Positions 7,677 to 18,217 are shown, numbered from the stretch's first letter. The stretch: DNA of 64,000 bases from CAWGET01 sp963821715 (GCA_963821715.1 CAWGET010000002.1:62001-126000), one strand, 5' to 3'. Translations and numbers: made by a program. The notes: generated from the letters alone by a model not told the origin.

Positions 7677-9881
7677 TCACTGATTACTGCTTTCGCTTTC
7701 CGTCGGTTTTGTCCAACTTATATAATCACAATCGGGATAGCGATTACATCCGTAAAAGAATTTTCCACGCTTACTTCTTCGGGAAACAACTTCGCCTTCT
7801 TTACATTTTGGACATGCAATCCCAAGGTGATTTGCTTTAGTATAATCACATTCGGGATAATTTTCGCATCCTATAAATTTCCCGAACTTCCCTCTTCGGT
7901 AAATAGTTTTTCCGCCGCATTTAGGGCATTCTTCGCCCGTAAATTCCGGTTCCTGATTTTCCTGCTGAACATCTTTAAGAGATTTTATATTTTTACATTC
8001 AGGATAAGCTGTGCAGGCCAAAAACTTTCCGAACCGTCCGATCTTTATTTCCATATCGGACCCGCATTTTTCACATTTCACTTTTTCTATGCTGTCTTCA
8101 ACTTCTTTCAGATTTTTTTCGAATGGAACATAAAAATCTTTTACAACTTCCAGATACCGCGCATCTCCGTTCGCGATAGAATCGAGTTCGTCTTCCATCT
8201 TAGCCGTAAATTCAACTTCGATGATTTTCGGGAAATTTTTTACTAGCACTTCATTAACTTTTCGTCCAAGCGAAGATGGAGCAATCTTATTATTCTCAAT
8301 AGCATTTACATACATTCTATCGTGCAAAGTGCTTACAACCATAGCATATGTACTCGGCCTGCCGATTCCGTTGCTTTCCAATTCTTTTATCAGAGTACTT
8401 TCGCTAAAACGCGGAGGCGGTTTTGTAAAATGCTGTTTCTTTTCTAATTCATTGAGATTTAATTTATCCTCTTTCTCAAGACCGATCGGAAATATGCTCG
8501 AATCCTCATCGTCGGCGGTTGCATCGTCTTTTGTTTCATCATATAAAGCTAAAAAGCCGTCGAACTTAATCGCTGTTCCGGACGACTTGAACAAAAATTC
8601 ATCAGCCGAAATTGACACAGTCGTTGTCTCCAGAATCGCGGATTCCATCTGGCAGGCTACAAATCTTTTCCAGATTAATTCATAAAGTTTAAATTGATCT
8701 TTATTCAAATACTCCTTTACCGATTCCGGTGTGTGGCTAACATTCGTCGGGCGTATTGCTTCGTGTGCGTCTTGAACATTTTTCTTCTTTCCAACATATT
8801 GCTTCGCAGATTTAGGTGTGTACTTATCCCCAAATTTATCTTTGATGAAGTTTCTCGTATCGTTAACAACTTCCTCGCTAAGTCTTGTTGAATCAGTTCT
8901 CATGTAAGTAATTAAACCGGTAATTCCTTCACCGCCGAGTTCAACACCTTCGTACAAGCTCTGAGCGACTTTCATAGTTTGGCGCGGCCGGAATCTTAAC
9001 TTGCGCGACGCTTCCGCCTGCATCGTACTAGTAATAAAAGGCGGATAAGGATTTCTACGCGTCTCTTTTTTATTTATATCGCTGATGGAATAATTCTTTT
9101 TCGCGAGAAGTTTTTCTTCAATTTTTCTTGCTTCTTCTTCATTTCCTACCGCGATATATTTCTTATTGAATTCCTTCCAATCTTCATCGCTCATTTCCGG
9201 TTTAGGTTGAAGTTTTATTGATTTGCCGTCAATCTCAGCTAACTTCGCTTTAATCGCTTCTTCTTTTTCCGTAAGAAAAGTTCCCCAAAGTGACCAATAT
9301 TCAGTTGTAATAAATCGTTCAATCTCTTCTTCCCTTTCAACAATTAACCGAAGCGCGACTGATTGAACTCGCCCGGCTGAAAGAGATGAAGCAGATTCTT
9401 CAACCACAGCAGTCCAAAGCAGCGGACTTATTTTATAACCGATTATTCTATCCATAACCCTGCGGGCTCTTTGGGATTCCACAAGATTATTATTTATCTC
9501 AATTGGAGAATCCATCGCCTTCTTTACGGAAGTTTTAGTTATCTCGTTAAAGAGAACGCGGAAAATTTTTGCTTTGCCATTACCGTTTATTACATCAACA
9601 ATATCCTGCGCAATCGCCTCACCTTCGCGGTCGGGGTCAGTAGCTATAAATATATTTTCAGATTTGCCTGCGAGAGATTTTAATTTTTTAATTAAATCTC
9701 CTTTCCCGCGGATGTTCAAAAGCTGCGGCTCAAAATTATTTTCGATATCAACGCCGAGTTTTGTTTTTGGTAAATTCCTAATATGGCCGACTGTGGCCTC
9801 GACAAAATAATTTCTACCCAAATACTTATTTATAGTCTTTGCTTTGGAAGGTGATTCCACAAGCACTAAATTTTTAGCCAT
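7677..9881 (-). CDS. topA: DNA topoisomerase I
   Basis: This type IA topoisomerase relaxes negative supercoils. The 734 residues start with the Toprim domain (VESPSKAKTINKYLG). The active-site tyrosine lies in GLITYMRTDSTR near residue 310. The C-terminus carries three four-cysteine zinc ribbons, at about residues 590-620, 645-670 and 690-715. The central ribbon reads CPKCGG...GCENYPEC. All catalytic motifs are intact. It lies 13 bases downstream of the smg-like gene on the same strand, and a link between Smg and topoisomerase-type proteins is also seen in other bacteria. Confidence 0.96.
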   Translation of the reverse strand: MAKNLVLVESPSKAKTINKYLGRNYFVEATVGHIRNLPKTKLGVDIENNFEPQLLNIRGKGDLIKKLKSLAGKSENIFIATDPDREGEAIAQDIVDVINGNGKAKIFRVLFNEITKTSVKKAMDSPIEINNNLVESQRARRVMDRIIGYKISPLLWTAVVEESASSLSAGRVQSVALRLIVEREEEIERFITTEYWSLWGTFLTEKEEAIKAKLAEIDGKSIKLQPKPEMSDEDWKEFNKKYIAVGNEEEARKIEEKLLAKKNYSISDINKKETRRNPYPPFITSTMQAEASRKLRFRPRQTMKVAQSLYEGVELGGEGITGLITYMRTDSTRLSEEVVNDTRNFIKDKFGDKYTPKSAKQYVGKKKNVQDAHEAIRPTNVSHTPESVKEYLNKDQFKLYELIWKRFVACQMESAILETTTVSISADEFLFKSSGTAIKFDGFLALYDETKDDATADDEDSSIFPIGLEKEDKLNLNELEKKQHFTKPPPRFSESTLIKELESNGIGRPSTYAMVVSTLHDRMYVNAIENNKIAPSSLGRKVNEVLVKNFPKIIEVEFTAKMEDELDSIANGDARYLEVVKDFYVPFEKNLKEVEDSIEKVKCEKCGSDMEIKIGRFGKFLACTAYPECKNIKSLKDVQQENQEPEFTGEECPKCGGKTIYRRGKFGKFIGCENYPECDYTKANHLGIACPKCKEGEVVSRRSKRGKFFYGCNRYPDCDYISWTKPTESESSNQ

Positions 9882-9894
9882 AATTTTTTAATCC

Positions 9895-10353
9895 TTAATT
9901 GATGGTGTCGGAAGAATAAAGAAGAATTCTGCTCCCGGGAGTGATCTCGGCGTTAAATTCTACAAGTGAAATGAGTATTATCCAATTAATATCTTCCTGC
10001 GTAATCGTATCGCTTGGAAAAAGCATTAGCTGTTCCAGAACCATTTCGAAATCGTCTGAATCCAGTAAACCCACATTTATAAGATGAAGAATATAATTGA
10101 AATTCTCGATACCGATAACTTCTTTTTCTTCCTCTGTCAAAAATCTTGGGTTCTTGGATTTCTCTTCTTTGGATTTTTTAGTGGATAATTTTCTGCTTAA
10201 AACTTTATCATGAACAAGGCTGAACGCGGCGCTTAGAATCTGCTGATCAAATTCCTTGTTCTTCGTTAATATTTTATTTACTTCTTCTAAAGAATTATTA
10301 TTGTTAAGTCCTTCTAAAATCTTTGCAAGAACTTCAATTATTTTAGCTGTCAT
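9895..10353 (-). CDS. smg: DUF494 / Smg family protein
   Basis: This is a 152-residue helical protein of the DUF494 (Smg) type. It has no signal peptide. The N-terminal helix MTAKIIEVLAKILEG and the C-terminal half with SDTITQEDINWIILISLV fit that family. A charged lysine-rich linker sits between them near residues 58-70. In enterobacteria smg lies beside dprA and a topoisomerase-type zinc-finger gene; here it is beside topA. The biochemical function of the family is not known to me. It overlaps the end of ybeY by 11 bases, which suggests translational coupling. Confidence 0.65.
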   Translation of the reverse strand: MTAKIIEVLAKILEGLNNNNSLEEVNKILTKNKEFDQQILSAAFSLVHDKVLSRKLSTKKSKEEKSKNPRFLTEEEKEVIGIENFNYILHLINVGLLDSDDFEMVLEQLMLFPSDTITQEDINWIILISLVEFNAEITPGSRILLYSSDTIN

Positions 10354-10801
10354 AAACCAATTTCATATTATTAGATATTATATATTTATACTTATTTACC
10401 AATTCATTTTCAAGTTTCTTCATTATTTTTTTATCTTCGTCATCAATATCGTCGTATCCTAACAAATGCAAAATACCATGAATAATCAAGCGCAAAATTT
10501 CAAGTTCGAAACTGCACTCGAACCTTTTGGCGTTTTCCCGCGCGTCTTCAACCGAAATATAAATCTCGCCAGATAATTTACTTCGATGCTCGGAATAATT
10601 AAAGGTAATAATATCCGTAGTGTTTACGTGATTTAAATAATCCTTGTTCAACTCGTAAATAAATTTTCCGGAAACAAACACAATTTCAAGACTGATACAC
10701 TCAAACTCTAATTCGCCGGATAAGTTCCCAACAACCGAATGTACAAACCTTTTATCAACCTTAAATATTTTTTCAGAATTAACCGATAAATTCTTAACCA
10801 A
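10343..10801 (-). CDS. ybeY: endoribonuclease YbeY
   Basis: This is a 152-residue YbeY-type rRNA-processing and quality-control nuclease. The zinc region reads IIHGILHLLGYDDIDDEDK. The first two histidines of the H-x3-H-x5-H motif are present, but the third position is aspartate. I believe this replacement is common in Bacteroidota-type YbeY, so activity need not be lost. The segment LNHVNTTDIITFNY is the usual conserved core strand. It overlaps the downstream smg-like gene. Confidence 0.9.
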   Translation of the reverse strand: MVKNLSVNSEKIFKVDKRFVHSVVGNLSGELEFECISLEIVFVSGKFIYELNKDYLNHVNTTDIITFNYSEHRSKLSGEIYISVEDARENAKRFECSFELEILRLIIHGILHLLGYDDIDDEDKKIMKKLENELVNKYKYIISNNMKLVYDS

Positions 10802-10853
10802 TTAAAGTTCCGTAACTTAGAGTTTGAAATTTTTCAAGCCGATAAATAAAAAA

Positions 10854-11720
10854 TTAAATTGATAATTCCAAAAGTTCTCTTGATGGAATCACATTAATTT
10901 CGGAATTACGATGAGAAATTACATCCGTAGTTTCCTCAACCATTTTATCAATCTCGGTATCGGTGTAGTCCGGTTCGTAATGGAAGAGAATAAGATTTTT
11001 TATTTTACAATGTATTGCGAAATAAGAGAGAGAAATATTATCGGAGTGTCCCCATCCTTTTTTTCTTATTGAATCATCGAAGGAATACATACAATCGTGA
11101 ATTAAATAGTCGGCTTCGGAACAGAAGTTAATTAGCTTTTCATTTTTAGCAAGGATATCTTCAAAAATAATTTTATCATTCTTACTCGAAGAATAGATTT
11201 CATTATCCGGCATATAAACTACATCTTTTCCTTTGGAAGAAATCTTAAAGGCAAGAGCTTTATTTAAATGATGAACCTCAGACGCGCTAACTTTAAATTC
11301 ATCAATGAATACAGATTTTCTGTCATCGATATAAAAAAAGGAAACTTCGGCCTTTAAATCCTTAGGATTAACGGGAAAGAAATCAGGATTTAGGAGATGG
11401 TCTAAGATATGATTAGACGTATCTGGCGAAATTTTATTCGTAAAAATATTAATCCTGTAACCTTCTTCAAAAAGGGGCGCAAAAAATGGAAGTCCCTGAA
11501 TATGATCCCAATGAGTATGCGAAATAAAAATATTTATTTCAGAAAACTTTTTTTCCTCAACAATACTTTTTCCTGCTTCTCTAATTCCAGAGCCGGCGTC
11601 AATAATTATAAAACTGTTACTTTGTGTAATCTGAATACACGGAGTATTGCCGCCGTATTTTATTGTATTTTTTCCGGGGACAGGAATAGAACCGCGGGTT
11701 CCCCAAAATTTTATTTTCAT
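10854..11720 (-). CDS. MBL-fold metallo-hydrolase
   Basis: This is a 288-residue metallo-beta-lactamase-fold hydrolase without a signal peptide. It begins MKIKFWGTRGSIPVPG. The metal motif HTHWDHIQG lies near residue 88, and further ligands fit LIHDCMYSF and GWGHSDNISL. The late histidine is in LILFHYEPDYTD. The opening GTRGS and the overall layout resemble PhnP/RNase-Z-like cyclic phosphodiesterases. The substrate is not predictable. The gene follows the gamma-carbonic anhydrase by 2 bases. Confidence 0.85.
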   Translation of the reverse strand: MKIKFWGTRGSIPVPGKNTIKYGGNTPCIQITQSNSFIIIDAGSGIREAGKSIVEEKKFSEINIFISHTHWDHIQGLPFFAPLFEEGYRINIFTNKISPDTSNHILDHLLNPDFFPVNPKDLKAEVSFFYIDDRKSVFIDEFKVSASEVHHLNKALAFKISSKGKDVVYMPDNEIYSSSKNDKIIFEDILAKNEKLINFCSEADYLIHDCMYSFDDSIRKKGWGHSDNISLSYFAIHCKIKNLILFHYEPDYTDTEIDKMVEETTDVISHRNSEINVIPSRELLELSI

Positions 11721-11722
11721 AA

Positions 11723-12283
11723 TTAAATGTTATTTTGCCTTAATGATCTAACCGTTTTTTCAGTGTATTTTTTGTAACGTTCGGCGGATTTTTCAAATTC
11801 GTCCATCTCTTCGGGAGTTAAATCCCTAATCACTTTAGCCGGAACTCCGGCAACCAATTTACCCGATGGGACTACAAAACCGGGACGAACAACTGCTCCT
11901 GCAGCCACGATTGATTTTTCTTCAACCACCGCTCCATCCAGCACAATTGCCCCGATGCCGACTAAGCATAGATCTTGTAAAGTACAACCGTGCAATTTTA
12001 CACTGTGTCCAATCGTAACTTTATTCCCAATGTTCAGCGGATATTTCCCGTTCGTAACATGCAGCATACTCATGTCCTGTACATTTGTCATCTCACCAAT
12101 TTTTATGTAATGAACATCACCGCGTAAAACTGAATTGTACCAAACACTGGAACCTTTTCCAATTTCCACATCACCGATAATTTTAACGCCCGGAGCTAGA
12201 AAAACATCGTCCGCAATTTTTGGTTGGAGATCTTCGTAAGGAATTAATTTATCTTCATCAATTAAAAAATCTTCGGTATTCAT
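11723..12283 (-). CDS. gamma-carbonic anhydrase family protein
   Basis: This is a 186-residue left-handed beta-helix protein with hexapeptide repeats (VKIIGDVEIGKGSSVWYN and following). Histidines that can bind the trimer-interface zinc are visible in DMSMLHVTNG and TIGHSVKLHGC. The C-terminus GVPAKVIRDLTPEE is typical. Members hydrate CO2 or act as acyl or ferripyochelin-binding relatives, so catalysis is plausible but not certain. It lies directly upstream of the MBL hydrolase in a probable two-gene operon. Confidence 0.87.
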   Translation of the reverse strand: MNTEDFLIDEDKLIPYEDLQPKIADDVFLAPGVKIIGDVEIGKGSSVWYNSVLRGDVHYIKIGEMTNVQDMSMLHVTNGKYPLNIGNKVTIGHSVKLHGCTLQDLCLVGIGAIVLDGAVVEEKSIVAAGAVVRPGFVVPSGKLVAGVPAKVIRDLTPEEMDEFEKSAERYKKYTEKTVRSLRQNNI

Positions 12284-12596
12284 ATTTCCCTTTCTCTATA
12301 CAATAGTTTTCTGAACTAAAATACAAATAAATATGCGTAATGTTCCCGATTGGATGACGCTAAAATATTGAATAGTTGATTGATATGAATTGATTCAAAT
12401 CACGAGTACGAGAAAATATCTTTAGAAATCTGAAAGAGAGTAATAAATAATTTGTTAACTGTCTGTGTTAAGCTGTAAAAGATTTTTATTGAGTTAGGAA
12501 GGAAGACTTTTAGTTACATAGCTTCTCACAAATTTTTCACGGATTTTCCCAAAGGACAAAATTTAGCAGCGATTTTTCATTTTATCAGCGTTCCGG
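12284..12596. other. gene-free stretch
   Basis: About 313 AT-rich bases separate the carbonic anhydrase start from the end of the Wzi-like gene. I see no open frame, strong hairpin or recognisable repeat. A promoter for the carbonic anhydrase/MBL operon is expected near its right-hand neighbour but I cannot point to clear boxes. Confidence 0.5.
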
Positions 12597-14262
12597 TTAT
12601 AGCCTAATTGAAAATCCCGAATTAATGAATAGTGATTCATCGTTCATATACAAGAATCCGTTCGATCTATATTCCGCATTAAGAAAAATAAAATAATTAT
12701 TGATCGGTTCATATTTAATAGAAAAATTATATTCCCGAAAATATTCCGGAGCGCCGTCTAATAAAGAAACATTTTCCGCATCGAATTTGCGATGCCCAAG
12801 ATTTACATCGCCTCCAACATTAGTTATTTCTCTCGGCAAAGTTGTAGGGAAATAATAATTTGCTCCATGTTCTACATACCGGAATACAAAATCAAGATCT
12901 ATTCTGTAATGCGGCTGATAGTAAAATGCTAAAGAAAATATTCTGCTGTTTGGTTGAAGCGGATCCGCGAGATTAAATCCTAAGTGAGTGAAATTATTTT
13001 CGTTTAACCTGTGAGAATAAACGTAAGGTTCGATGCGTAAATATTCTCCTCGGACTTGGAGCGGAAATGATTTGTAAAGCTGCGCTGGAATAAAATCCGA
13101 TCTGCCAAAGAACTTTATTCCCATACCAGCCGGTTCCTACTTTTCCGAAATCCAAATCATCTATCAGCAGAGTTCCGTAAAATTTTAATCCTGCAACAGA
13201 ATTGTTTTCCAAATCCAAAAACAACATTGTGTTGTCTCTATCCTGGTTTAGATGTTCGGCGCTTTTATAAAAATTGAATGGATTCAGATATGATAGATCC
13301 AGTGAACGGTCGGAGTAAATTACGGTCTCTCCGAGTCCGATATTTAAATGTCTATTTAGATTAAAATAAAAACGATGATATGAAATAAATTTATCCGTAA
13401 CCTTATTATAACTTCCTGAGACAGGATTTTCTTCAACGCTTAAATTCCCTAAAAGTTTTCCATGCAGATATGAGAATCCAAATTTCTTATACTTTAAATC
13501 AATCGAAAAATAATCCATCGGCGGCGGATTATCGCTAAATATCGGCTGGTTAATTCCGTAACCGATTGTTTTCCTGTCGCGCCCGATCTTCAATTTTGCA
13601 AAATTAAAATCCGCGAACGCATATCCTACAGTTTCATCAAAGTAATCGTTACCGCTGTTTTCCGGATCTTCCCGGTTAAATTTATAATTGTATCGGAGAT
13701 TGGTTCTTTCTCTCGCCAAAGATTTGCTTCCGAAAAAAGTTCCGTTAGTTCCCCGAATAAAAAAACCGAATTTGTTTTTGAAAATTCCTTCTAAAGATCC
13801 TCCGAATTTGACTAGCGAAACATCTCTTGAAGTCTCATTTTCAAGATCATTAAAAAAAAGATTTTGATTCTCGACTTCCGCATTTATAAAAAAAGCGGCT
13901 TGATCTTTCTCTTCAAAATAATAAAGAAATTTCTCTTTGTTACTGAATAATGAATCGCCATTCAGGATTGAATTATAATTGTCGGATGTCCCTTTTAAAA
14001 AATATTCAAATTCTATTTGTAAATCGTCAAGGATTTTTTTATCGACAGGATTTAATTTTTTCCGTTCTGTTTCAATTTCTTCAAGATATTTTTTCAATTC
14101 ATAAATAGATTTGGGAATTTCGAACTGATCGTAATTATCTATAATATGCAGCGCGTCCATTCTTTCAAGAAAGGAATATATTTTATGATCGTAGCGGACG
14201 AAAACGGATTGGGAGAAAATGATTTCCGCAGTAAATAAAATGATTAGAAAAATTTTTTTCAC
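12597..14262 (-). CDS. outer-membrane beta-barrel, Wzi/capsule-assembly-like, frameshifted
   Basis: This is an exported protein of about 555 residues. It has a signal peptide (MKKIFLIILFTAEIIFSQS) and a helical N-terminal part rich in charged residues. A long series of amphipathic strands follows, ending on an aromatic-rich C-terminal strand (LFINSGFSIRL), as in outer-membrane barrels. The general pattern resembles Wzi-type capsule-assembly proteins; this is a weak family call. The frame breaks near 13113. The upstream part reads GTGWYGNK, and the conserved continuation FFGRSDFIPAQ lies one frame away. Removing one base after the AAA codon joins them. A glycosyltransferase lies immediately upstream, which fits surface polysaccharide work. 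Confidence 0.6.
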
Positions 14263-15003
14263 TCAGCGCACCTCTTCCCATTCTTTAGAAAAAGATTTTT
14301 TAAGAAACATAACTGCAAGACTATTTGAAAGCCACGTGAAGAATATTTTCCAATGCCCGTATTTCCTGTATCGGCGAGGCGATTCATAAATTTTGAATTT
14401 GCGCTCGAACAAAATCTCCTCTTCCCTTCTTATTCTTTTAAACAGATCGAAATCTTCTCCAGCGAATAATTTTTCGTCATAGCCACCGAATCTTTTAAAT
14501 ATATTTTTCCTGATAATCTGGCATTCGCCTCTTCCCATCCCGAGACCGATTAAATTGAGAAGATAAAAATAATTGTTGTAAAAATTCATAAATGCCGTAT
14601 CTATAAACTTTCTTTCTTCCGGAAAAATTGTTACGGCAAAAGTCATTGCTGCGCTTCGAGAATTGACGAAGTATTTTTCTATCAAATTAAAAAAGTTTTC
14701 TAAATTAGATATTCTTACGTCTCCGTTAAGAAAAATTAAAATATTTCCTTCAGCCGCTTCTGCGCCTTTGTTTCTTCCTTCGGAAATGGACTGGCGTCTT
14801 TTTTCCTTGTGCACAATTAATTTATCCGCGCAATCGGCAATGTTTACGGTATTATCCGAGCTTCCTCCGTCAGAAATTATAACTTCATAATCATATTTCT
14901 GCTTTAATTTTTCATTGCACAATTGCGAGAGCAATCCTGGAAGTAATTTTTCCTCATTCAGAGTCGGGATTATAATACTAAATTTCATTGTGAAGTCCGT
15001 CAA
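14263..15003 (-). CDS. family 2 glycosyltransferase
   Basis: This is a 246-residue GT-A transferase. The nucleotide-sugar-binding start is FSIIIPTLNEEKLLPGLL, and VIISDGGSSDNT follows. The metal site lies in the region ILIFLNGDVRIS, where NGD stands in for the usual DxD. A possible late motif is AGEDFDLFKRIRR near residue 175. The C-terminus has a hydrophobic segment that may lie at the membrane. The first ATG overlaps the upstream stop as ATGA; a second ATG (MKFSIII) at 14988 is equally plausible. It sits between the DUF2279 gene and the Wzi-like gene. The acceptor is unknown. Confidence 0.85.
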   Translation of the reverse strand: MTDFTMKFSIIIPTLNEEKLLPGLLSQLCNEKLKQKYDYEVIISDGGSSDNTVNIADCADKLIVHKEKRRQSISEGRNKGAEAAEGNILIFLNGDVRISNLENFFNLIEKYFVNSRSAAMTFAVTIFPEERKFIDTAFMNFYNNYFYLLNLIGLGMGRGECQIIRKNIFKRFGGYDEKLFAGEDFDLFKRIRREEEILFERKFKIYESPRRYRKYGHWKIFFTWLSNSLAVMFLKKSFSKEWEEVR

Positions 15004-15926
15004 TAAAGGAAAACAAAAAATGCAGCGTCGGGAGATATTCTAATTCCCGGCATCGGAAGATGAAAATAGTTAAGCGTATTTTTAACAAACTGCCAAACCC
15101 TTCCGTGCAGCGGAAGTTTTTCCGCGTCCAGATCGAAAGAGATATAGAATTCTTTTGTACCGCCGCCCGAGCCGTCCAAATTACTTACGCCGATTCCGCC
15201 TGAAAGCATCAGGAACGAAGGCCAAAACTTTGCAGCGGGTTCGGGAAGAAGTTCTTTCATCCGCAGACTTAACCAAAATTTTTGTCCTTCATAATCGTCG
15301 CTCACATTGCCATCTTTTTTCACGCCGTTCAGATAATCCTCCGAAGGATAATAACTGAACCGAGGCTGAAAATTTTTTAGATACGGAATGTAGTATAATC
15401 CAACGCTGTATAGCGCTCCGATAACATCGGCTCCGGCATCTCCGGGACTGAAGCCCCATTTCGGCCCAAACGCGTCGTTTATTTCCACAAATAATTGAAA
15501 ACCAAGCGCCGCGGCGGCTCCGTAAATCGCGGCTTCGTCCGATTGAAAATTTGCCGCTTCAAGCCCGGCGGAAAATGCGTGCGCTAAAATATACGTTCCA
15601 TAAAAATGCCCGATCTTATCAACATTTAGCGCGTAATCCCAATCATTAACAAATTGAAATTCCGTCCGCTGATCTTTCCACCAAGTATTTGCGAAGTGAA
15701 GTTGAACCGCGGTTACACCAATTGCTGTAACGCCTCCTACTATGGCAAGATTTTTATAATCAATCCGCGTCCGCAGCGGATCGATGTTAACGTCGTTGCC
15801 AATTTCGGATAAACGAGTCGGTGCATAATAATTTATTTCATCTTGCGCATCCACTTTCGTTGAATCGGATTTCGCCGCCGAAATTATAGTGGAAAGAAAA
15901 AATAAAATCGATAAAAAAATTCTCAT
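15000..15926 (-). CDS. DUF2279 family exported protein
   Basis: This is a 308-residue protein with a signal peptide (cleavage near residue 18). It contains the DUF2279-like core TWWKDQRTEFQFVNDWDYAL followed by KIGHFYGTYILAH. Several hydrophobic helices follow (about residues 105-185), with GFSPGDAGADVIGALYSVG. A charged C-terminal domain ends in a strand, PDAAFFVFLY. I recognise the family pattern but know no function. It probably sits in the envelope. It is followed by the glycosyltransferase with a 4-base overlap. Confidence 0.7.
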   Translation of the reverse strand: MRIFLSILFFLSTIISAAKSDSTKVDAQDEINYYAPTRLSEIGNDVNIDPLRTRIDYKNLAIVGGVTAIGVTAVQLHFANTWWKDQRTEFQFVNDWDYALNVDKIGHFYGTYILAHAFSAGLEAANFQSDEAAIYGAAAALGFQLFVEINDAFGPKWGFSPGDAGADVIGALYSVGLYYIPYLKNFQPRFSYYPSEDYLNGVKKDGNVSDDYEGQKFWLSLRMKELLPEPAAKFWPSFLMLSGGIGVSNLDGSGGGTKEFYISFDLDAEKLPLHGRVWQFVKNTLNYFHLPMPGIRISPDAAFFVFLY

Positions 15927-15933
15927 CTTAAAA

Positions 15934-17440
15934 TTATTTTTCCGGACGCATTTGTGGGAAAAAGATCACGTCTCTAATTGATGAAGAATTAGTTAACAGC
16001 ATTACCAGTCTGTCAATCCCGATTCCCAAACCTGCTGTCGGAGGCATTCCGTATTCAACCGCACGCAGAAAATCTTCATCAACCTGATGAGCTTCTTCGT
16101 CTCCTTCTTCACGCATCTTCGCCTGCTCTTCAAATCGGTTTCTCTGATCAATCGGATCGTTCAGTTCGCTGAATGCGTTGCATATCTCTTTACCGAGAAC
16201 AACGCCTTCAAACCGTTCGACTAACCCTTCCTTCGTCCTGTGTTTTTTAGCGAGCGGCGAAAGTTCAACCGGATAATCAATAACAAAAGTCGGCTGTTCC
16301 AAAAGCGGCTGGCAAGTTTCCTCGAATAACTCATCAATTACCTGTGCTTTACTTTCGCCGCCTTTGTAATCAATTTTTTTCTCTTTCATCGTTTTTATTA
16401 TTTCATTTTTAGAAAGAGCGATTACGTCAATGCCCGTCTGATTTTTAATCTCTCCCACCATAGAAATCCTCTGCCACGGCGCTTTAAAATCAATCTTCTT
16501 ACCTTCGAATTCGAATTTCGTTGTTCCGAAAACTTCCAGACAAATATGATTGATCATCTCTTCCACAAAATTCATCATCCATTCGTAATCTTTGTAAGCG
16601 ACGTATAATTCCATCATCGTGAACTCAGGATTATGCGTTCTGTCCATTCCCTCATTTCTGAAATCTTTCGAAATTTCATAAACACCGTCCAATCCTCCAA
16701 CGATCAAACGCTTAAGATAAAGCTCATCGGCGATCCGCAAATAGAGCGGCATATCCAAAGTATTGTGATGAGTAACAAACGGCCGAGCGGCGGCGCCTCC
16801 GTAAATGGGCTGAAGAATTGGGGTCTCTACTTCCAGATAATCTCGGTTGTTCAGGAAATTGCGCATAGTCGTAATAATTTTTGACCGCTTTCAAAAAAGC
16901 GTCTTTAATTTCCGGATTTACAATCAAATCAACATAGCGCTGCCGGTAACGCAATTCTTTATCAGTAAATTGGTCGTAAATTTTTTTGTTTCCTTCCTCG
17001 TCGGTTACTTCTTTCGGAATGGGAATCGGTCGCAGCGATTTTGACAAAACAGTGAGCGCTTTTGCGTGAACCGAAGTTTCGCCGGTTTTTGTCTTGAAAA
17101 CAAATCCTTCAATTCCGATTATGTCGCCTATATCTAGCAGTTTAAATGCTGTGTAGGAATCACCGAGTTCATCTTTGCGCAAATATAGCTGGATCTTTCC
17201 GCGGTTATCTTGAATAACCGTAAAGGATGCTTTTCCCATTCTACGGATCGCCATAATTCTTCCGGCAATTTTTACATCTTTATTTTCATATTTATCAAAA
17301 TTATCTTTTATTTCTTTCGAGTTCGAATCTACATCGAAACTATAAGCATAAGGCTCAAAATTTTTTTGCTTTAACTCCTCAAGTTCCTCATACCGTCTTT
17401 TAATTAAAGCATTTAAATCCTGCTGCTGATTCGTATCCAA
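15934..17440 (-). CDS. lysS: lysyl-tRNA synthetase, frameshifted
   Basis: This class II synthetase charges tRNA-Lys. The N-terminal OB fold is in the upstream piece (DVKIAGRIMAIRRMGKASF). The catalytic domain is in the downstream piece (motif 2 region FRNEGMDRTHNPEFTMMELY, motif 3 GLGIGIDRLVMLL). The frame changes near 16889-16891. The upstream frame reads DAFLKAVKNYYDY, but the conserved KIITTMRNFLNNRDYLEVETP lies one frame over. Deleting one base from the T run gives DAFLKRSKIITT and a protein of about 501 residues, the normal length. I chose the TTG at 17438-17440 because GGAGG precedes it by 5 bases (17446-17450). The gene is normally essential, so an error in the sequence is the likeliest cause. 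Confidence 0.92.
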
Positions 17441-17509
17441 AATATCCTCCGTAAAATTTTTCAAAATGCCGCTATATCCAAAATGTGGAAATTACGTTAT
17501 TTCCAATAT

Positions 17510-18217
17510 TCAAGCTTTCTTCTTTTTATAAACTTCTTTTATTTCTTCTTCGTTTAACCGTCTTGATTTTCCGGGAGCAAGTTTGCCCACTGAATATGCT
17601 CCGAACCGGGTTCGTTCCAATCCTTTAACATTGTATCCTAAAGTCGAGAACATCCTCTTAACAAAATGATTTCTTCCCTCAACAGTAGTAACTCTTACCC
17701 AGGATGCATTATTCAAAATCTGAACTTTTCCGAATCGGCTTTTTCGTCTATCTAATATTATTCCCTTGATTAATATTTCTTGATCGTTTTCGGTTAAATC
17801 CTTATCAAGATGCGCTAAATATTCCCGTTCTATTTTATTTGATGGATGTGTCAGAAAATTCGCGAAATCGCCATCATTTGTAAGCAGCAGAACACCTGTT
17901 GTGTTATAATCCAATCTTCCAACCGGAAAAATATTTTTGTTGGTTTTGATCAGATCTACAACATTTTTTCTGTTCTTTTCATCCTGGGTAGTAGTGACAA
18001 CGCCCTTCGGTTTATTCAGAAGAAAATATTCCTTTCTCTCGCGACGTAATAATTCCCCATCAAGTTTTACTTTATCTTCAAGGGGGTTAACGACTGTAGA
18101 TAAAGAAGTTATAACTTTATCATTGATTGTTATTCTTCCCTCTTTTATTAATTCTTCAGATTTTCTTCTTGAAGCGACGCCGGCTTCAGATAAAAATTTA
18201 TTCAGCCGAATCTTCAT
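17510..18217 (-). CDS. rluB: 23S rRNA pseudouridine synthase, RluB/RsuA type
   Basis: This is a 235-residue enzyme that converts uridine to pseudouridine in rRNA. An N-terminal S4 domain (MKIRLNKFLSEAGVASRRK) binds RNA. The catalytic aspartate is in the GRLDYNTTGVLLLTNDG motif near residue 100, and NHFVKRMFSTLGYNV follows. It overlaps the end of scpB by 20 bases and follows scpA-scpB, a linkage seen widely in bacteria. RluB versus RluE or RsuA specificity is inferred from this context only. Confidence 0.92.
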   Translation of the reverse strand: MKIRLNKFLSEAGVASRRKSEELIKEGRITINDKVITSLSTVVNPLEDKVKLDGELLRRERKEYFLLNKPKGVVTTTQDEKNRKNVVDLIKTNKNIFPVGRLDYNTTGVLLLTNDGDFANFLTHPSNKIEREYLAHLDKDLTENDQEILIKGIILDRRKSRFGKVQILNNASWVRVTTVEGRNHFVKRMFSTLGYNVKGLERTRFGAYSVGKLAPGKSRRLNEEEIKEVYKKKKA

